From the NCBI GenBank assembly GCA_040900105.1, contig JBBDZP010000018.1, positions 1 to 6,951 on the forward strand: DNA of 6,951 nucleotides, in the 5' to 3' direction. The notes beneath the pieces are model-generated. The model saw only the letters and a list, made by a program, of their open reading frames with translations, had not been told where the DNA came from and did not search any database. The position numbers and the translations under genes were made by a program. The DNA comes from JACPDD01 sp040900105 (lineage in GTDB: Bacteria; Patescibacteriota; Microgenomatia; Levybacterales; UBA12049). This document shows, one piece after another, positions 1-5,317 of the stretch. How positions within the stretch are numbered: the stretch's first letter is position 1; every line of letters starts with the position of its first letter.

Positions 1-2
1 TG

Positions 3-2108
3 GTTATTGTTGAAAGTCCTACGAAAGCGCGCACAATTGGGAGATTTTTGGGGAAGGACTATTCAATCGTCGCTTCCATGGGGCACGTTATGGATTTACC
101 AAAAAGCACGCTGGGCGTTGATACCGAGCATGATTTTGCTCCCGCTTTTGAGGTTGTCGCAGATAAAAAAAGAACCATAGCGGAGCTTAAGAGTGAAGCC
201 AAAAAGGCAGATGAATTATTTTTTGCAACAGATCCTGACCGTGAAGGAGAAGCAATTGCTGCACACGTCAAAGATGTTTTGGGAGTTAAGGGAAGAGTTT
301 CCAGAATTGTTTTCCATGAAATTACAAAGGACGCAATTGAGGAAGCTTTAAAATCTCCGCGTGACATAGACGAAAATTTAGTTGATGCGCAAACCGCAAG
401 AAGGGTTCTTGATAGGCTAGTTGGATATAAACTTTCACCTCTTCTTTGGCAAAAAGTCCGCCGGGGTTTGTCTGCGGGCCGCGTCCAGTCAATTGCGCTA
501 AGACTCATAGTTGAGCGGGAAAGAGAAATTGAGAAATTTAAAAAGCAGCAATATTACACGATTACAGCAAATTTGTCTCGGGGTCCTGTCGCTTCCTCGT
601 CCCGTCCGACGTCCTCGCGTTCGCTGCGGTCACTCGACGGGACGCCCTCCGGTCGCGCCACCCCTTCAGACTCTGTCCCCTTTGAATTAACAGAAATAAA
701 TGGAGAGAAAGTAGAATTGCAGGAAACCTACTCGCTTTATGACGGGCAGTACAGCGTAACCAAAACTACTCTTGACAAGGAAGAAAAAGCGCAAAAGATT
801 TTAAATGACATAAAAAATAAAAAGTTTAAAGTTTTAGATGTTATCCAAAAAGAAATGCGCCGCTCACCCCAAGCGCCATATACAACTTCAACTCTCCAAC
901 AAGACGGCTCAAGAAGACTTGGGCTTGCGGGCAGACGCACAATGAGTCTTGCGCAGAAACTTTACGAGGAAGGTCTTATTACGTATCACAGAACAGACTC
1001 TGTTGTTGTGTCAAAGTCCGCGCAGCTCGGAATAATTGATTTTGTTAAGAAAACCTTTGGCGAAAAATATGTACCGGGAAAGCCGCGTTTTTATGCGGCA
1101 AAACAAAAACTTGCTCAAGAAGCGCATGAAGCAATAAGACCCACTAGCGTCCAGCGTCTAGCGTCCAGCGTCCAGTTGGGAGGTCAGTACGCAAAGCTAT
1201 ATGAGCTTATTTGGAGAAGAGCTGTAGCGTCCCAAATGGCAGACGCAGTTACCGAGTCAACAACCGTCCTTGCAAATACAAAAGGAGAAAAATCGGAATA
1301 TCTATTTAAGGCAAATGGTTCGGTTCTTGTTTTTGATGGATTTTTAAAAGTTAACCCTCAAGCGCTTCAAGATCATAAACTTCCTCAATTTGTATCAGGA
1401 GATATCCTTGATCTTACAAGTGCGGACAAAGAGTTTCATGAAACTCCGCCGCCTCCACGCTATAACGACGCGTCTTTGATAAAAGTTTTAGAGGAAAAGG
1501 GGATTGGACGGCCTTCAACATATGCGACTATTGTTAGCGTTATAGAATCGCGCCAGTATATTGAGCGCAAAGAAGGTAGATTTACGCCAACATCTGTGGG
1601 TATTGCGGTCAATGACTTTTTGGTTTCCAACTTTTCTGCAATTGATGACATTCCGTTTACCGCTGACATGGAAGACTCCCTAGACGCCGTTGCAAGCGGA
1701 GAAAAAGAATGGGTACCCATGATTGCCGATTTTTATAGACCTTTTGAGAAAAAGCTCGAAGAGGTAAAAGGCGCGGCGCGGGTCAAAATAGCCACAGAGA
1801 AAACTAATGAAAAGTGTCCAAAAGACGGAGGATTTTTAGTAGTGCGTATTGGCCGTTTTGGCAAGTTTCTTTCCTGCGAGAATTTTCCAAAGTGCGATTT
1901 TAGCAAGCCATTTGTAGAAGAAACTGGTTTTACTTGTCCAAGATGCCTGCCTGCCGGCAGGCAGGGAGGAAAAATTATAGTCAAAAAGACGCGAAAAGGC
2001 AGGACCTTCTATGGTTGCAGCAGTTACCCCACCTGCACATTTGCGACTTGGAAGTTGACAGATTTAAAGAAAGACCAACCTGTTAGACCAACTCAGTCTA
2101 ATGCCTGA
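3..2108 (+). CDS. topA: DNA topoisomerase I (5' end cut by window)
   Basis: Type IA topoisomerase that relaxes negative supercoils by transient single-strand cleavage. The frame is open from base 3, and the first visible residues VIVESPTKA are the start of the Toprim domain, so only about five residues are missing; the TTG at 48 is not the true start. DPDREG (residues about 77-82, counted from base 3) is the Toprim metal-binding motif. The active-site tyrosine is in GLITYHRTDS (TAT at 984-986). PPRYNDASLIKVLEEKGIGRPSTYA follows as separate conserved blocks. Two C-terminal zinc-ribbon regions follow: the first (from 1815) reads CPKDGG, so one of four cysteines is absent, and the second has CPRC plus two later cysteines (YGC, YPTC). 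About 701 residues are visible, shorter than the 865 of E. coli. Three inserts keep frame: 579-680, 1146-1173 and 1946-1965. Function is sure; whether the inserts are tolerated in the folded protein is inferred from the open frame. Confidence 0.97.
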   Translation, partial: VIVESPTKARTIGRFLGKDYSIVASMGHVMDLPKSTLGVDTEHDFAPAFEVVADKKRTIAELKSEAKKADELFFATDPDREGEAIAAHVKDVLGVKGRVSRIVFHEITKDAIEEALKSPRDIDENLVDAQTARRVLDRLVGYKLSPLLWQKVRRGLSAGRVQSIALRLIVEREREIEKFKKQQYYTITANLSRGPVASSSRPTSSRSLRSLDGTPSGRATPSDSVPFELTEINGEKVELQETYSLYDGQYSVTKTTLDKEEKAQKILNDIKNKKFKVLDVIQKEMRRSPQAPYTTSTLQQDGSRRLGLAGRRTMSLAQKLYEEGLITYHRTDSVVVSKSAQLGIIDFVKKTFGEKYVPGKPRFYAAKQKLAQEAHEAIRPTSVQRLASSVQLGGQYAKLYELIWRRAVASQMADAVTESTTVLANTKGEKSEYLFKANGSVLVFDGFLKVNPQALQDHKLPQFVSGDILDLTSADKEFHETPPPPRYNDASLIKVLEEKGIGRPSTYATIVSVIESRQYIERKEGRFTPTSVGIAVNDFLVSNFSAIDDIPFTADMEDSLDAVASGEKEWVPMIADFYRPFEKKLEEVKGAARVKIATEKTNEKCPKDGGFLVVRIGRFGKFLSCENFPKCDFSKPFVEETGFTCPRCLPAGRQGGKIIVKKTRKGRTFYGCSSYPTCTFATWKLTDLKKDQPVRPTQSNA
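579..680 (+). repeat. GC-rich in-frame insert in topA with inverted repeat
   Basis: About 100 bases, clearly richer in G+C than the surrounding AT-rich gene. They contain a perfect 9-bp inverted repeat, CGTCCCGTC at 598-606 and GACGGGACG at 636-644. The segment encodes a Ser/Arg/Pro/Thr low-complexity stretch between YYTITANLS and FELTEINGE, where other TopA proteins simply continue. No stop codon is introduced. It looks like a palindromic repeat element that landed in frame in a surface loop, comparable in principle to Rickettsia palindromic elements. That it is mobile or multicopy is inference. Confidence 0.6.
1146..1173 (+). repeat. 7-bp tandem array (AGCGTCC x4) inside topA
   Basis: Four head-to-tail heptamers: AGCGTCC, AGCGTCT, AGCGTCC, AGCGTCC. 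They encode TSVQRLASSVQ just after the conserved AHEAIRPTS motif of TopA, a loop that varies in length in the family. The same 7-bp period with different sequence recurs elsewhere in the window. Confidence 0.8.
1946..1965 (+). repeat. Perfect 20-bp palindrome inside the TopA zinc ribbon
   Basis: CCTGCCTGCCGGCAGGCAGG is a perfect palindrome centred between 1955 and 1956. It encodes LPAGRQG between the CPRC knuckle and GGKIIVKK of the last zinc ribbon, where about 2-3 residues would be normal. I recall LPAGRQ-like peptides as a common in-frame insert in CPR proteins; that is memory, not a search. The nearby CTGGCGGGCAGGC at 2117-2129 resembles one half of it. Confidence 0.75.
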
Positions 2109-2128
2109 GCGAAGTTCTGGCGGGCAGG

Positions 2129-2176
2129 CCAAAATGCGATTTTGCCGCGTGGAAATTAACCGATCTCAAAGCCTAG
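2129..2176 (+). pseudogene. Out-of-frame remnant duplicate of the TopA C-terminus
   Basis: In a frame different from topA and 20 bases after its stop, bases 2129-2176 read PKCDFAAWKLTDLKA followed by TAG. The true TopA end reads PTCTFATWKLTDLKK, so 11 of the first 14 residues match. At DNA level only about two thirds of bases match, and most differences are at codon third positions, so the copy diverged while being translated. It is preceded by a partial GC-rich repeat (about 2109-2130). It is either a decayed extra zinc ribbon or the original topA 3' end displaced by repeat insertion or recombination. It has no start codon and cannot be expressed on its own. Confidence 0.7.
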
Positions 2177-2238
2177 CTCGTAAATTGGAAAAGAAGCAAA
2201 AGGCCGGCTAAGGCGATGGCGGAAAGGACTATAAATTT

Positions 2239-2278
2239 AAAGAACCAAGCGTTGCTTGCCGAAGTTCTTTTGGCTTTT
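2239..2278 (+). terminator. Possible terminator between convergent genes
   Basis: AAAGAAC (2239-2245) pairs with GTTCTTT (2264-2270), enclosing an inner CAAGC/GCTTG stem with loop GTT (2246-2258). A T-rich stretch follows on the plus strand (CTTTTGGCTTTT). It sits between topA and the convergent minus-strand gene. The stem is A+T-rich and bulged, so confidence is moderate to low. Confidence 0.35.
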
Positions 2279-2328
2279 GCTTTCATATACCTACTATTTC
2301 AAAAACAAGAGCAGTTGTCAACGGGGGC

Positions 2329-2778
2329 TTAAAATAATTTGGCGAGGATAACCAGAAGCGCGAGGATTGCGATCTGATTTATAATTCCCCATGGTTTATC
2401 AAGCCTGTTTTCAATCTTCTTTTGAAATGAATGTGCCCATACAAAAGGAGCAAATTTTATATTCCAAAAATAATAAGGAGCCATAAGCCAGTCAAAACTT
2501 TGGGCAGCTATTATTATAATAAAAGCGTAAAAAAGATTGACGTAAGGGAATAAAAGCTCAATTATTAAGAAGCTTATAATAAATCCAAAAACTACGTCGG
2601 CTTTAGCCTCTTGAAGAACTTTGTTCTTGCCTTTTTCCTTTCTGTTGGTTGCAAAATCCCAGTGTGGAAAGTAGTCAGCTGCTATGTGAGAGGCAATTGC
2701 CAGAGGAATGGCGAGCGCGGGGTTTCCAATTTTTGCGGCAATCACAGTTCCTATAACTGCGTGTCCGGTTGCTGTCAT
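2329..2778 (-). CDS. Small polytopic membrane protein, unknown function
   Basis: 149 residues, starting at ATG (2778) and ending at TAA (2329). It has about four hydrophobic segments: residues about 7-33, 62-80, 82-96 and 131-148. Polar conserved-looking residues cluster at the end of the first one, SHIAADYFPHWD (H31, D35, H39, D41), with H6 near the N-terminus. A loop rich in Lys and Glu (about 44-60) follows. The His/Asp pattern at a membrane edge recalls the YdjM/DUF457 metal-dependent membrane hydrolases, but that is only a resemblance and I do not assign an activity. It is convergent with topA and divergent from the S23 unit. No Shine-Dalgarno is seen upstream. The frame is clean and the composition is typical of a real membrane protein. 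Confidence 0.75.
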   Translation of the reverse strand: MTATGHAVIGTVIAAKIGNPALAIPLAIASHIAADYFPHWDFATNRKEKGKNKVLQEAKADVVFGFIISFLIIELLFPYVNLFYAFIIIIAAQSFDWLMAPYYFWNIKFAPFVWAHSFQKKIENRLDKPWGIINQIAILALLVILAKLF

Positions 2779-2785
2779 AGGACTA

Positions 2786-2815
2786 ATCTTAGCAGATTAG
2801 ATCAACTTCTAACAA
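2786..2815 (-). promoter_or_regulatory. Weak candidate promoter of the membrane-protein gene
   Basis: Reading the minus strand: TTGTTA (2815-2810), 18-nt spacer, TAAGAT (2791-2786), then 7 nt to the ATG at 2778. Both hexamers match consensus at 4 of 6 positions. The 7-bp-stem inverted repeat CTAATCT/AGATTAG (2783-2800, loop TAGC) overlaps the -10. The -35 lies inside the left heptamer array of the neighbouring unit. The position is consistent with a leaderless mRNA. Confidence 0.3.
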
Positions 2816-2838
2816 CTAACTTATAACATCTGACATTA
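2804..2838 (+). repeat. Left heptamer array flanking the S23 gene
   Basis: Five consecutive 7-bp units: AACTTCT, AACAACT, AACTTAT, AACATCT, GACATTA. Together with the array at 3216-3250 it forms an imperfect inverted repeat; TAACAACTAA (2810-2819) has its exact complement at 3241-3250, and AACTTCTAA (2804-2812) has its complement at 3231-3239. Confidence 0.7.
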
Positions 2839-2850
2839 TGTTAAACTTTA

Positions 2851-3209
2851 ATGGTGGCGTTCAGGTTCAGAAACTTTAAAGTTTATCAAGATTCCAAATT
2901 ACTTCATAAGCAGGTTACACTGTTATTACTAATAAATTTCCAAGGAGTTACTGGTATTTGGCAGACCAAGTTAGAAGAAGTTCTTTGTCAGTAGTTTTGA
3001 ATGTCGCCGAGGGATCGTCAAAGCAATCAGACAGGGATTTTAATAGGTTTATTGCGATTGCTTTAGGTTCTGTGGACGAGACAATAGCCGGCTTAGAAGT
3101 TTCGTTGGAGTTAAAGTTGATATCACAGAAGCAGTTCGAGCATTTCCTAACGAGTTATGAAGCAATTTCGAGACAACTTGGTGGTTTCTCCAAATATTTA
3201 AAAAGTTAG
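2851..3209 (+). pseudogene. S23/four-helix-bundle (IVS protein) gene, frameshifted
   Basis: Member of the 23S rRNA-intervening-sequence protein family (TIGR02436-like, four-helix bundle, distantly related to Avd of diversity-generating retroelements). ATG at 2851 opens MVAFRFRNFKVYQDSKLLHKQV, the typical N-terminus, but this frame stops at 2992-2994. The rest, TNKFPRSYWYLADQVRR, SVVLNVAEGSSKQSDRDF and RQLGGFSKYLKS, is in the -1 frame, open from 2910 to the TAG at 3207-3209. Joined, the product would be about 118 residues, normal for the family. The downstream frame already reads like the family from about 2919 (TVITNKFP), so a one-base deletion near 2911-2924 fits best. It is a recent pseudogene or a base-calling error; a short product from the TTG at 2958 would lack the first helix. 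Function of the family is not established. It is flanked by inverted heptamer arrays. Confidence 0.8.
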
Positions 3210-3215
3210 GTTAAT

Positions 3216-3250
3216 GTTAGCGGTTAGAGATTAGAAGTTATTAGTTGTTA
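3216..3250 (+). repeat. Right heptamer array flanking the S23 gene (inverted)
   Basis: Five 7-bp units: GTTAGCG, GTTAGAG, ATTAGAA, GTTATTA, GTTGTTA. On the opposite strand they are of the same AACTTCT type as the left array. The array begins 7 bases after the S23 stop codon and ends 4 bases before the TTGACA of the next promoter, so it probably marks the right edge of an inserted unit of about 447 bp. Confidence 0.7.
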
Positions 3251-3254
3251 ACTC

Positions 3255-3284
3255 TTGACAAGCTGTGAAAATTGTGAGCACAAT
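3255..3284 (+). promoter_or_regulatory. Promoter with operator-like dyad, secreted protein gene
   Basis: TTGACA (3255-3260, perfect -35), 18-nt spacer, CACAAT (3279-3284, 4 of 6). The -10 is half of an inverted repeat ATTGTG-AG-CACAAT (3271-3284), and ATTGTGAG occurs again at 3288-3295, 17 bases downstream. A repressor bound here would cover the -10 and start site. The dyad resembles half-sites of the lac-type operator in letters only. The predicted transcription start, about 3291, coincides with the GTG start codon. Confidence 0.5.
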
Positions 3285-3290
3285 GGTATT

Positions 3291-4154
3291 GTGAGTGGTA
3301 TCAAGGTATTGTCAGCGTATTTATTTTTAATTGTATTCTTAGTCTTTCCTTCCTCGGCTCTGGCATACAATACAGCGATTTTAGGCGAATCAACTTCCTC
3401 TGCAGTTCCAAGTATAGCTCCAACAGTTGAGGGTCCGGGTTTTATTTTGCCTGACAGCAAGCTGTTCTTTCTTGATGAATTTAAGCAAAAAGTGAGGTTA
3501 GTTCTGGCTTTTAGGTCTGAGGATAAGGCAAAGGTTCATGCTGATATTGCCGGAGAAAGACTTGCAGAGCTAAGACTTATGTTGGTAAAGAATGATCCTA
3601 AAGGAATCAGAATAGCACTCGCTGGCGTATCTGAGAACCTTAAAGACGTTTCGGATGAAATTTACAGAGCACAGCTATCAGGAAGAGATATAAAGACAAT
3701 AGCAAAGACAATAAATCTTAGTATAAGACGTGAGCAGGACGCTTTGGATTCTCTTGCACAGCAATCAACGGGAGATCTTAAGGAGCAAGTAAATCTTGCG
3801 CAAACTGTGGCATTTAGAACAAAACTCAGAGTTGCGGATTCTTTACCGGCGGATGAACAGCAAAATGAATTACTGGATGATTTAACAAGAAGGGCGCGTC
3901 AGCAAGTTCAGCAATCTTCCGATAATTCGGTATCAATTCAGATCACTTTGGATGAATTAAGCAAGCAAACCCAGGCTGTGGCAACGGGATCTTCCCAGGC
4001 AAGGGCCGCAAGAATTATACAGCTTCAAACGGTTGCAATTCAGCAGGCAAAAGACGCGGCAGCGGCAGCGCAAAAAGCAGCAGCCGGATTCAAACAATCA
4101 TCAGATGCAATGAATGAGCTTAGAGTTTCCCCGACAACAGAATCCGCAAATTAG
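3291..4154 (+). CDS. Secreted DUF5667-like protein
   Basis: 287 residues from GTG 3291. The in-frame TTG at 3255 is possible but belongs to a perfect -35 hexamer, and only the GTG start gives a short standard signal peptide (K5, hydrophobic 6-19, cleavage after ALA at 23-25). After a Ser/Pro-rich stretch, GPGFILPDSKLFFLDEFKQK opens a helical region (about 48-150) like DUF5667: PDS-L-F-LDEFKQKVRL, an acidic/basic repeat, then AGERLAELR. The C-terminal half is helical and rich in Gln and Ala (QQAKDAAAAAQKAAAG), probably coiled coil, without a C-terminal membrane anchor. Expected location is outside the cytoplasmic membrane. Function is unknown for the family. A second protein of the same kind lies at 5317. 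No Shine-Dalgarno precedes the start. Confidence 0.8.
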   Translation: MSGIKVLSAYLFLIVFLVFPSSALAYNTAILGESTSSAVPSIAPTVEGPGFILPDSKLFFLDEFKQKVRLVLAFRSEDKAKVHADIAGERLAELRLMLVKNDPKGIRIALAGVSENLKDVSDEIYRAQLSGRDIKTIAKTINLSIRREQDALDSLAQQSTGDLKEQVNLAQTVAFRTKLRVADSLPADEQQNELLDDLTRRARQQVQQSSDNSVSIQITLDELSKQTQAVATGSSQARAARIIQLQTVAIQQAKDAAAAAQKAAAGFKQSSDAMNELRVSPTTESAN

Positions 4155-4164
4155 CCCCGTATGG

Positions 4165-4193
4165 TTGTAAATTAGCCTTAGATTTCGTATTAT
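4165..4193 (+). promoter_or_regulatory. Candidate promoter of the methyltransferase gene
   Basis: TTGTAA (4165-4170, 4 of 6), 17-nt spacer, TATTAT (4188-4193, 5 of 6). The overlapping TATATT (4191-4196) is an alternative -10. The start codon ATG is at 4201, 7 nt after the -10, so the mRNA would be leaderless or nearly so. It lies in the 46-nt gap after the upstream stop codon. Confidence 0.45.
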
Positions 4194-4200
4194 ATTGGAC

Positions 4201-4737
4201 ATGCTAAAACTTAAAGCAGCCCAGCTTCGAAATACAAAACCAGAAGATGACGAGTTAAAAAACATAAAGAAAAATCCAATTTACATAATTTTGGATAATG
4301 TTTTGGACACTTACAACGTTGGTGCGATTTTCCGTCTTGCCGATGCTGTTGCTGCAGAAAGGGTAATTCTTTGCGGTTCAACCGAGACACCACCGAATAC
4401 GAGGATTAAGAAAGCCTCCATTAATACAACGGAATGGGTAAATTGGGAATATTCGCCTTCGGCGAGCCAAGCGATTAAAGATTTAAGATTAAAGATTAAG
4501 GATATTCAGGTAGTTGCGGTTGAGCAAGACAAAAAGAGCGTTCCGTATGACAAATTCGATTATAAATTTCCAATTGCTCTCATTGTGGGACATGAAACAG
4601 AAGGTGTGTCAAAGGAAGTTTTGAAAGCCTGCGATGCAATAGTGGAAATTCCCATGTGGGGAGTAAACATCTCCTTAAACGTTATGGTTTCTTTGGGAAT
4701 AGTTCTTTTTGAAGCCATAAAACCACTCCGTGAATAA
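4201..4737 (+). CDS. SpoU/TrmH-family RNA 2'-O-methyltransferase
   Basis: Transfers a methyl group from S-adenosylmethionine to a ribose 2'-OH of tRNA or rRNA; the target cannot be told from sequence. 178 residues from ATG 4201; the in-frame TTG at 4195 adds two residues but lies in the -10 region. All three SPOUT knot motifs are present: NVGAIFRLADA (39-49, N39 and catalytic R45), IVGHETEGVS (128-137) and IPMWGVNISLNVMVS (150-164). It is a minimal catalytic domain with no N-terminal L30e-like RNA-binding extension. SPSASQAIKDLRLKIKDI (85-102) is partly encoded by a hairpin (4453-4465) and a heptamer array. The last 8 bases overlap the glycosylase start, so the two are probably one transcript with coupled translation. 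Confidence 0.93.
   Translation: MLKLKAAQLRNTKPEDDELKNIKKNPIYIILDNVLDTYNVGAIFRLADAVAAERVILCGSTETPPNTRIKKASINTTEWVNWEYSPSASQAIKDLRLKIKDIQVVAVEQDKKSVPYDKFDYKFPIALIVGHETEGVSKEVLKACDAIVEIPMWGVNISLNVMVSLGIVLFEAIKPLRE
4474..4501 (+). repeat. 7-bp tandem array (ATTAAAG x4) inside the methyltransferase
   Basis: Heptamers ATTAAAG, ATTTAAG, ATTAAAG, ATTAAGG encode IKDLRLKIKD, a charged helix-like stretch before the conserved VVAVEQ strand. Other SpoU proteins have a similar short helix here, so this could be partly native, but the base-level periodicity is clear. Confidence 0.65.
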
Positions 4738-5275
4738 AACAATAAGACTTAAAAAAATTGCCGAAGAGATTGAGAATTGTAAAATTTGCAAGCTTGGGAA
4801 GAGCGGGAAAGCGGTTCCCGGGGAAGGAAATCCGGATGCGGACATTATATTTGTTGGGGAGGCGCCGGGAAGAACAGAAGCAGCAACGGGGAGACCGTTT
4901 ATAGGCAGATCGGGACAGTTGTTGAGAAATTTGATTCGGGAAGTAGGGCTCAGAGAAAAAGATGTTTTTATTACAAGTCCCGTTAAATATCTGCCGGATA
5001 GAGGCACTCCAACTCCCGCAGATATAGCGCATGGAAGAGAGCATCTTCTAAAACAACTGGAAGTAATTAAGCCTAAATTTGTTGTGCTTTTGGGAAATGT
5101 TGCGGCAAGGGGAGTACTGGAAGAAAAGATCGCGGTTACCAAAATGCATGGAGAAGTAAAAGAAAAAGATGGCATAAGATATTTCTTTACTTTTCATCCG
5201 GCGGCAGGCCTAAGGTTCCCGAAAATTAAAAAATTAATTGAGCGAGACTTTAAGAAATTGAGGAATTTAGTTTGA
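4730..5275 (+). CDS. Uracil-DNA glycosylase, family 4-like, two Fe-S cysteines missing
   Basis: Removes uracil from DNA as the first step of base excision repair. 181 residues; GTG 4730 is the only sensible start and overlaps the upstream gene by 8 nt. Family-4 motifs: CKICKLG (17-23), VPGEGNPDADIIFVGEAPG (29-47), GRPFIGRSGQLL (54-65) and the motif around HPAAGLR (156-162). Family 4 normally binds [4Fe-4S] through four cysteines. Here C17 and C20 are present, but the third position is tyrosine (VKY, Y87, where the family has VKC) and the fourth is glycine (IAHG, G102, where the family has a Cys). It may represent a cluster-less subfamily or one with other ligands. The UDG fold assignment is firm; activity and cluster state are not. 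Confidence 0.92.
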   Translation: MNKTIRLKKIAEEIENCKICKLGKSGKAVPGEGNPDADIIFVGEAPGRTEAATGRPFIGRSGQLLRNLIREVGLREKDVFITSPVKYLPDRGTPTPADIAHGREHLLKQLEVIKPKFVVLLGNVAARGVLEEKIAVTKMHGEVKEKDGIRYFFTFHPAAGLRFPKIKKLIERDFKKLRNLV

Positions 5276-5281
5276 TTTTAG

Positions 5282-5310
5282 TTGACAGGGGATTTTAATT
5301 TACATACATT
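5282..5310 (+). promoter_or_regulatory. Promoter of the membrane DUF5667-like gene
   Basis: TTGACA (5282-5287, perfect), 17-nt spacer, TACATT (5305-5310, 4 of 6), then 6 nt to ATG 5317. The predicted start of transcription falls on the A of the start codon. It lies in the 41-nt gap after the glycosylase stop. Confidence 0.6.
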
Positions 5311-5317
5311 GTATGTA
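5301..5317 (+). promoter_or_regulatory. Perfect 17-nt operator-like palindrome over -10 and start codon
   Basis: TACATACA-T-TGTATGTA is perfectly symmetric around T5309, with 8-bp arms. It spans the -10 hexamer, the predicted transcription start and the first base of the ATG. That placement is typical of a dimeric repressor site. TACA/TGTA half-sites recall BlaI/MecI/CopY operators, although those have a 2-base centre. No regulator gene is in the window. Confidence 0.6.

Noticed and set aside
59..508. 149-codon minus-strand frame opposite topA
   Set aside because: Antisense shadow of the Toprim domain with no family features.
2177..2328. A tRNA or other small RNA after topA
   Set aside because: No cloverleaf, T-loop GTTCRA or acceptor pairing could be found; only the terminator-like stem is visible.
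2611..2826. 71-codon plus-strand frame opposite the membrane-protein gene
   Set aside because: The minus-strand frame has membrane segments and a coherent start; the plus-strand translation is cysteine- and arginine-rich nonsense and runs into the repeat array.
2870..2885. 14-bp palindrome AAACTTTAAAGTTT (2871-2884) as an operator
   Set aside because: It lies inside the S23 coding region and is purely A+T-rich apart from one pair; likely chance.
2934..2940. A-AAT-TTC heptamer in the S23 gene, in the right phase for programmed -1 frameshifting
   Set aside because: The -1 frame already reads like the family from about 2919 (TVITNKFP), upstream of the heptamer, so a slip there would give the poorer sequence LLLLINFP. 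A one-base deletion explains the data more simply.
2804..3250. A CRISPR array or insertion sequence around the S23 gene
   Set aside because: Repeats are 7 bp with no spacers, there is no transposase, and no target-site duplication could be identified.
4675..5175. Long minus-strand frames opposite the glycosylase
   Set aside because: They mirror a clearly conserved plus-strand enzyme, have no recognisable domains and no start signals.
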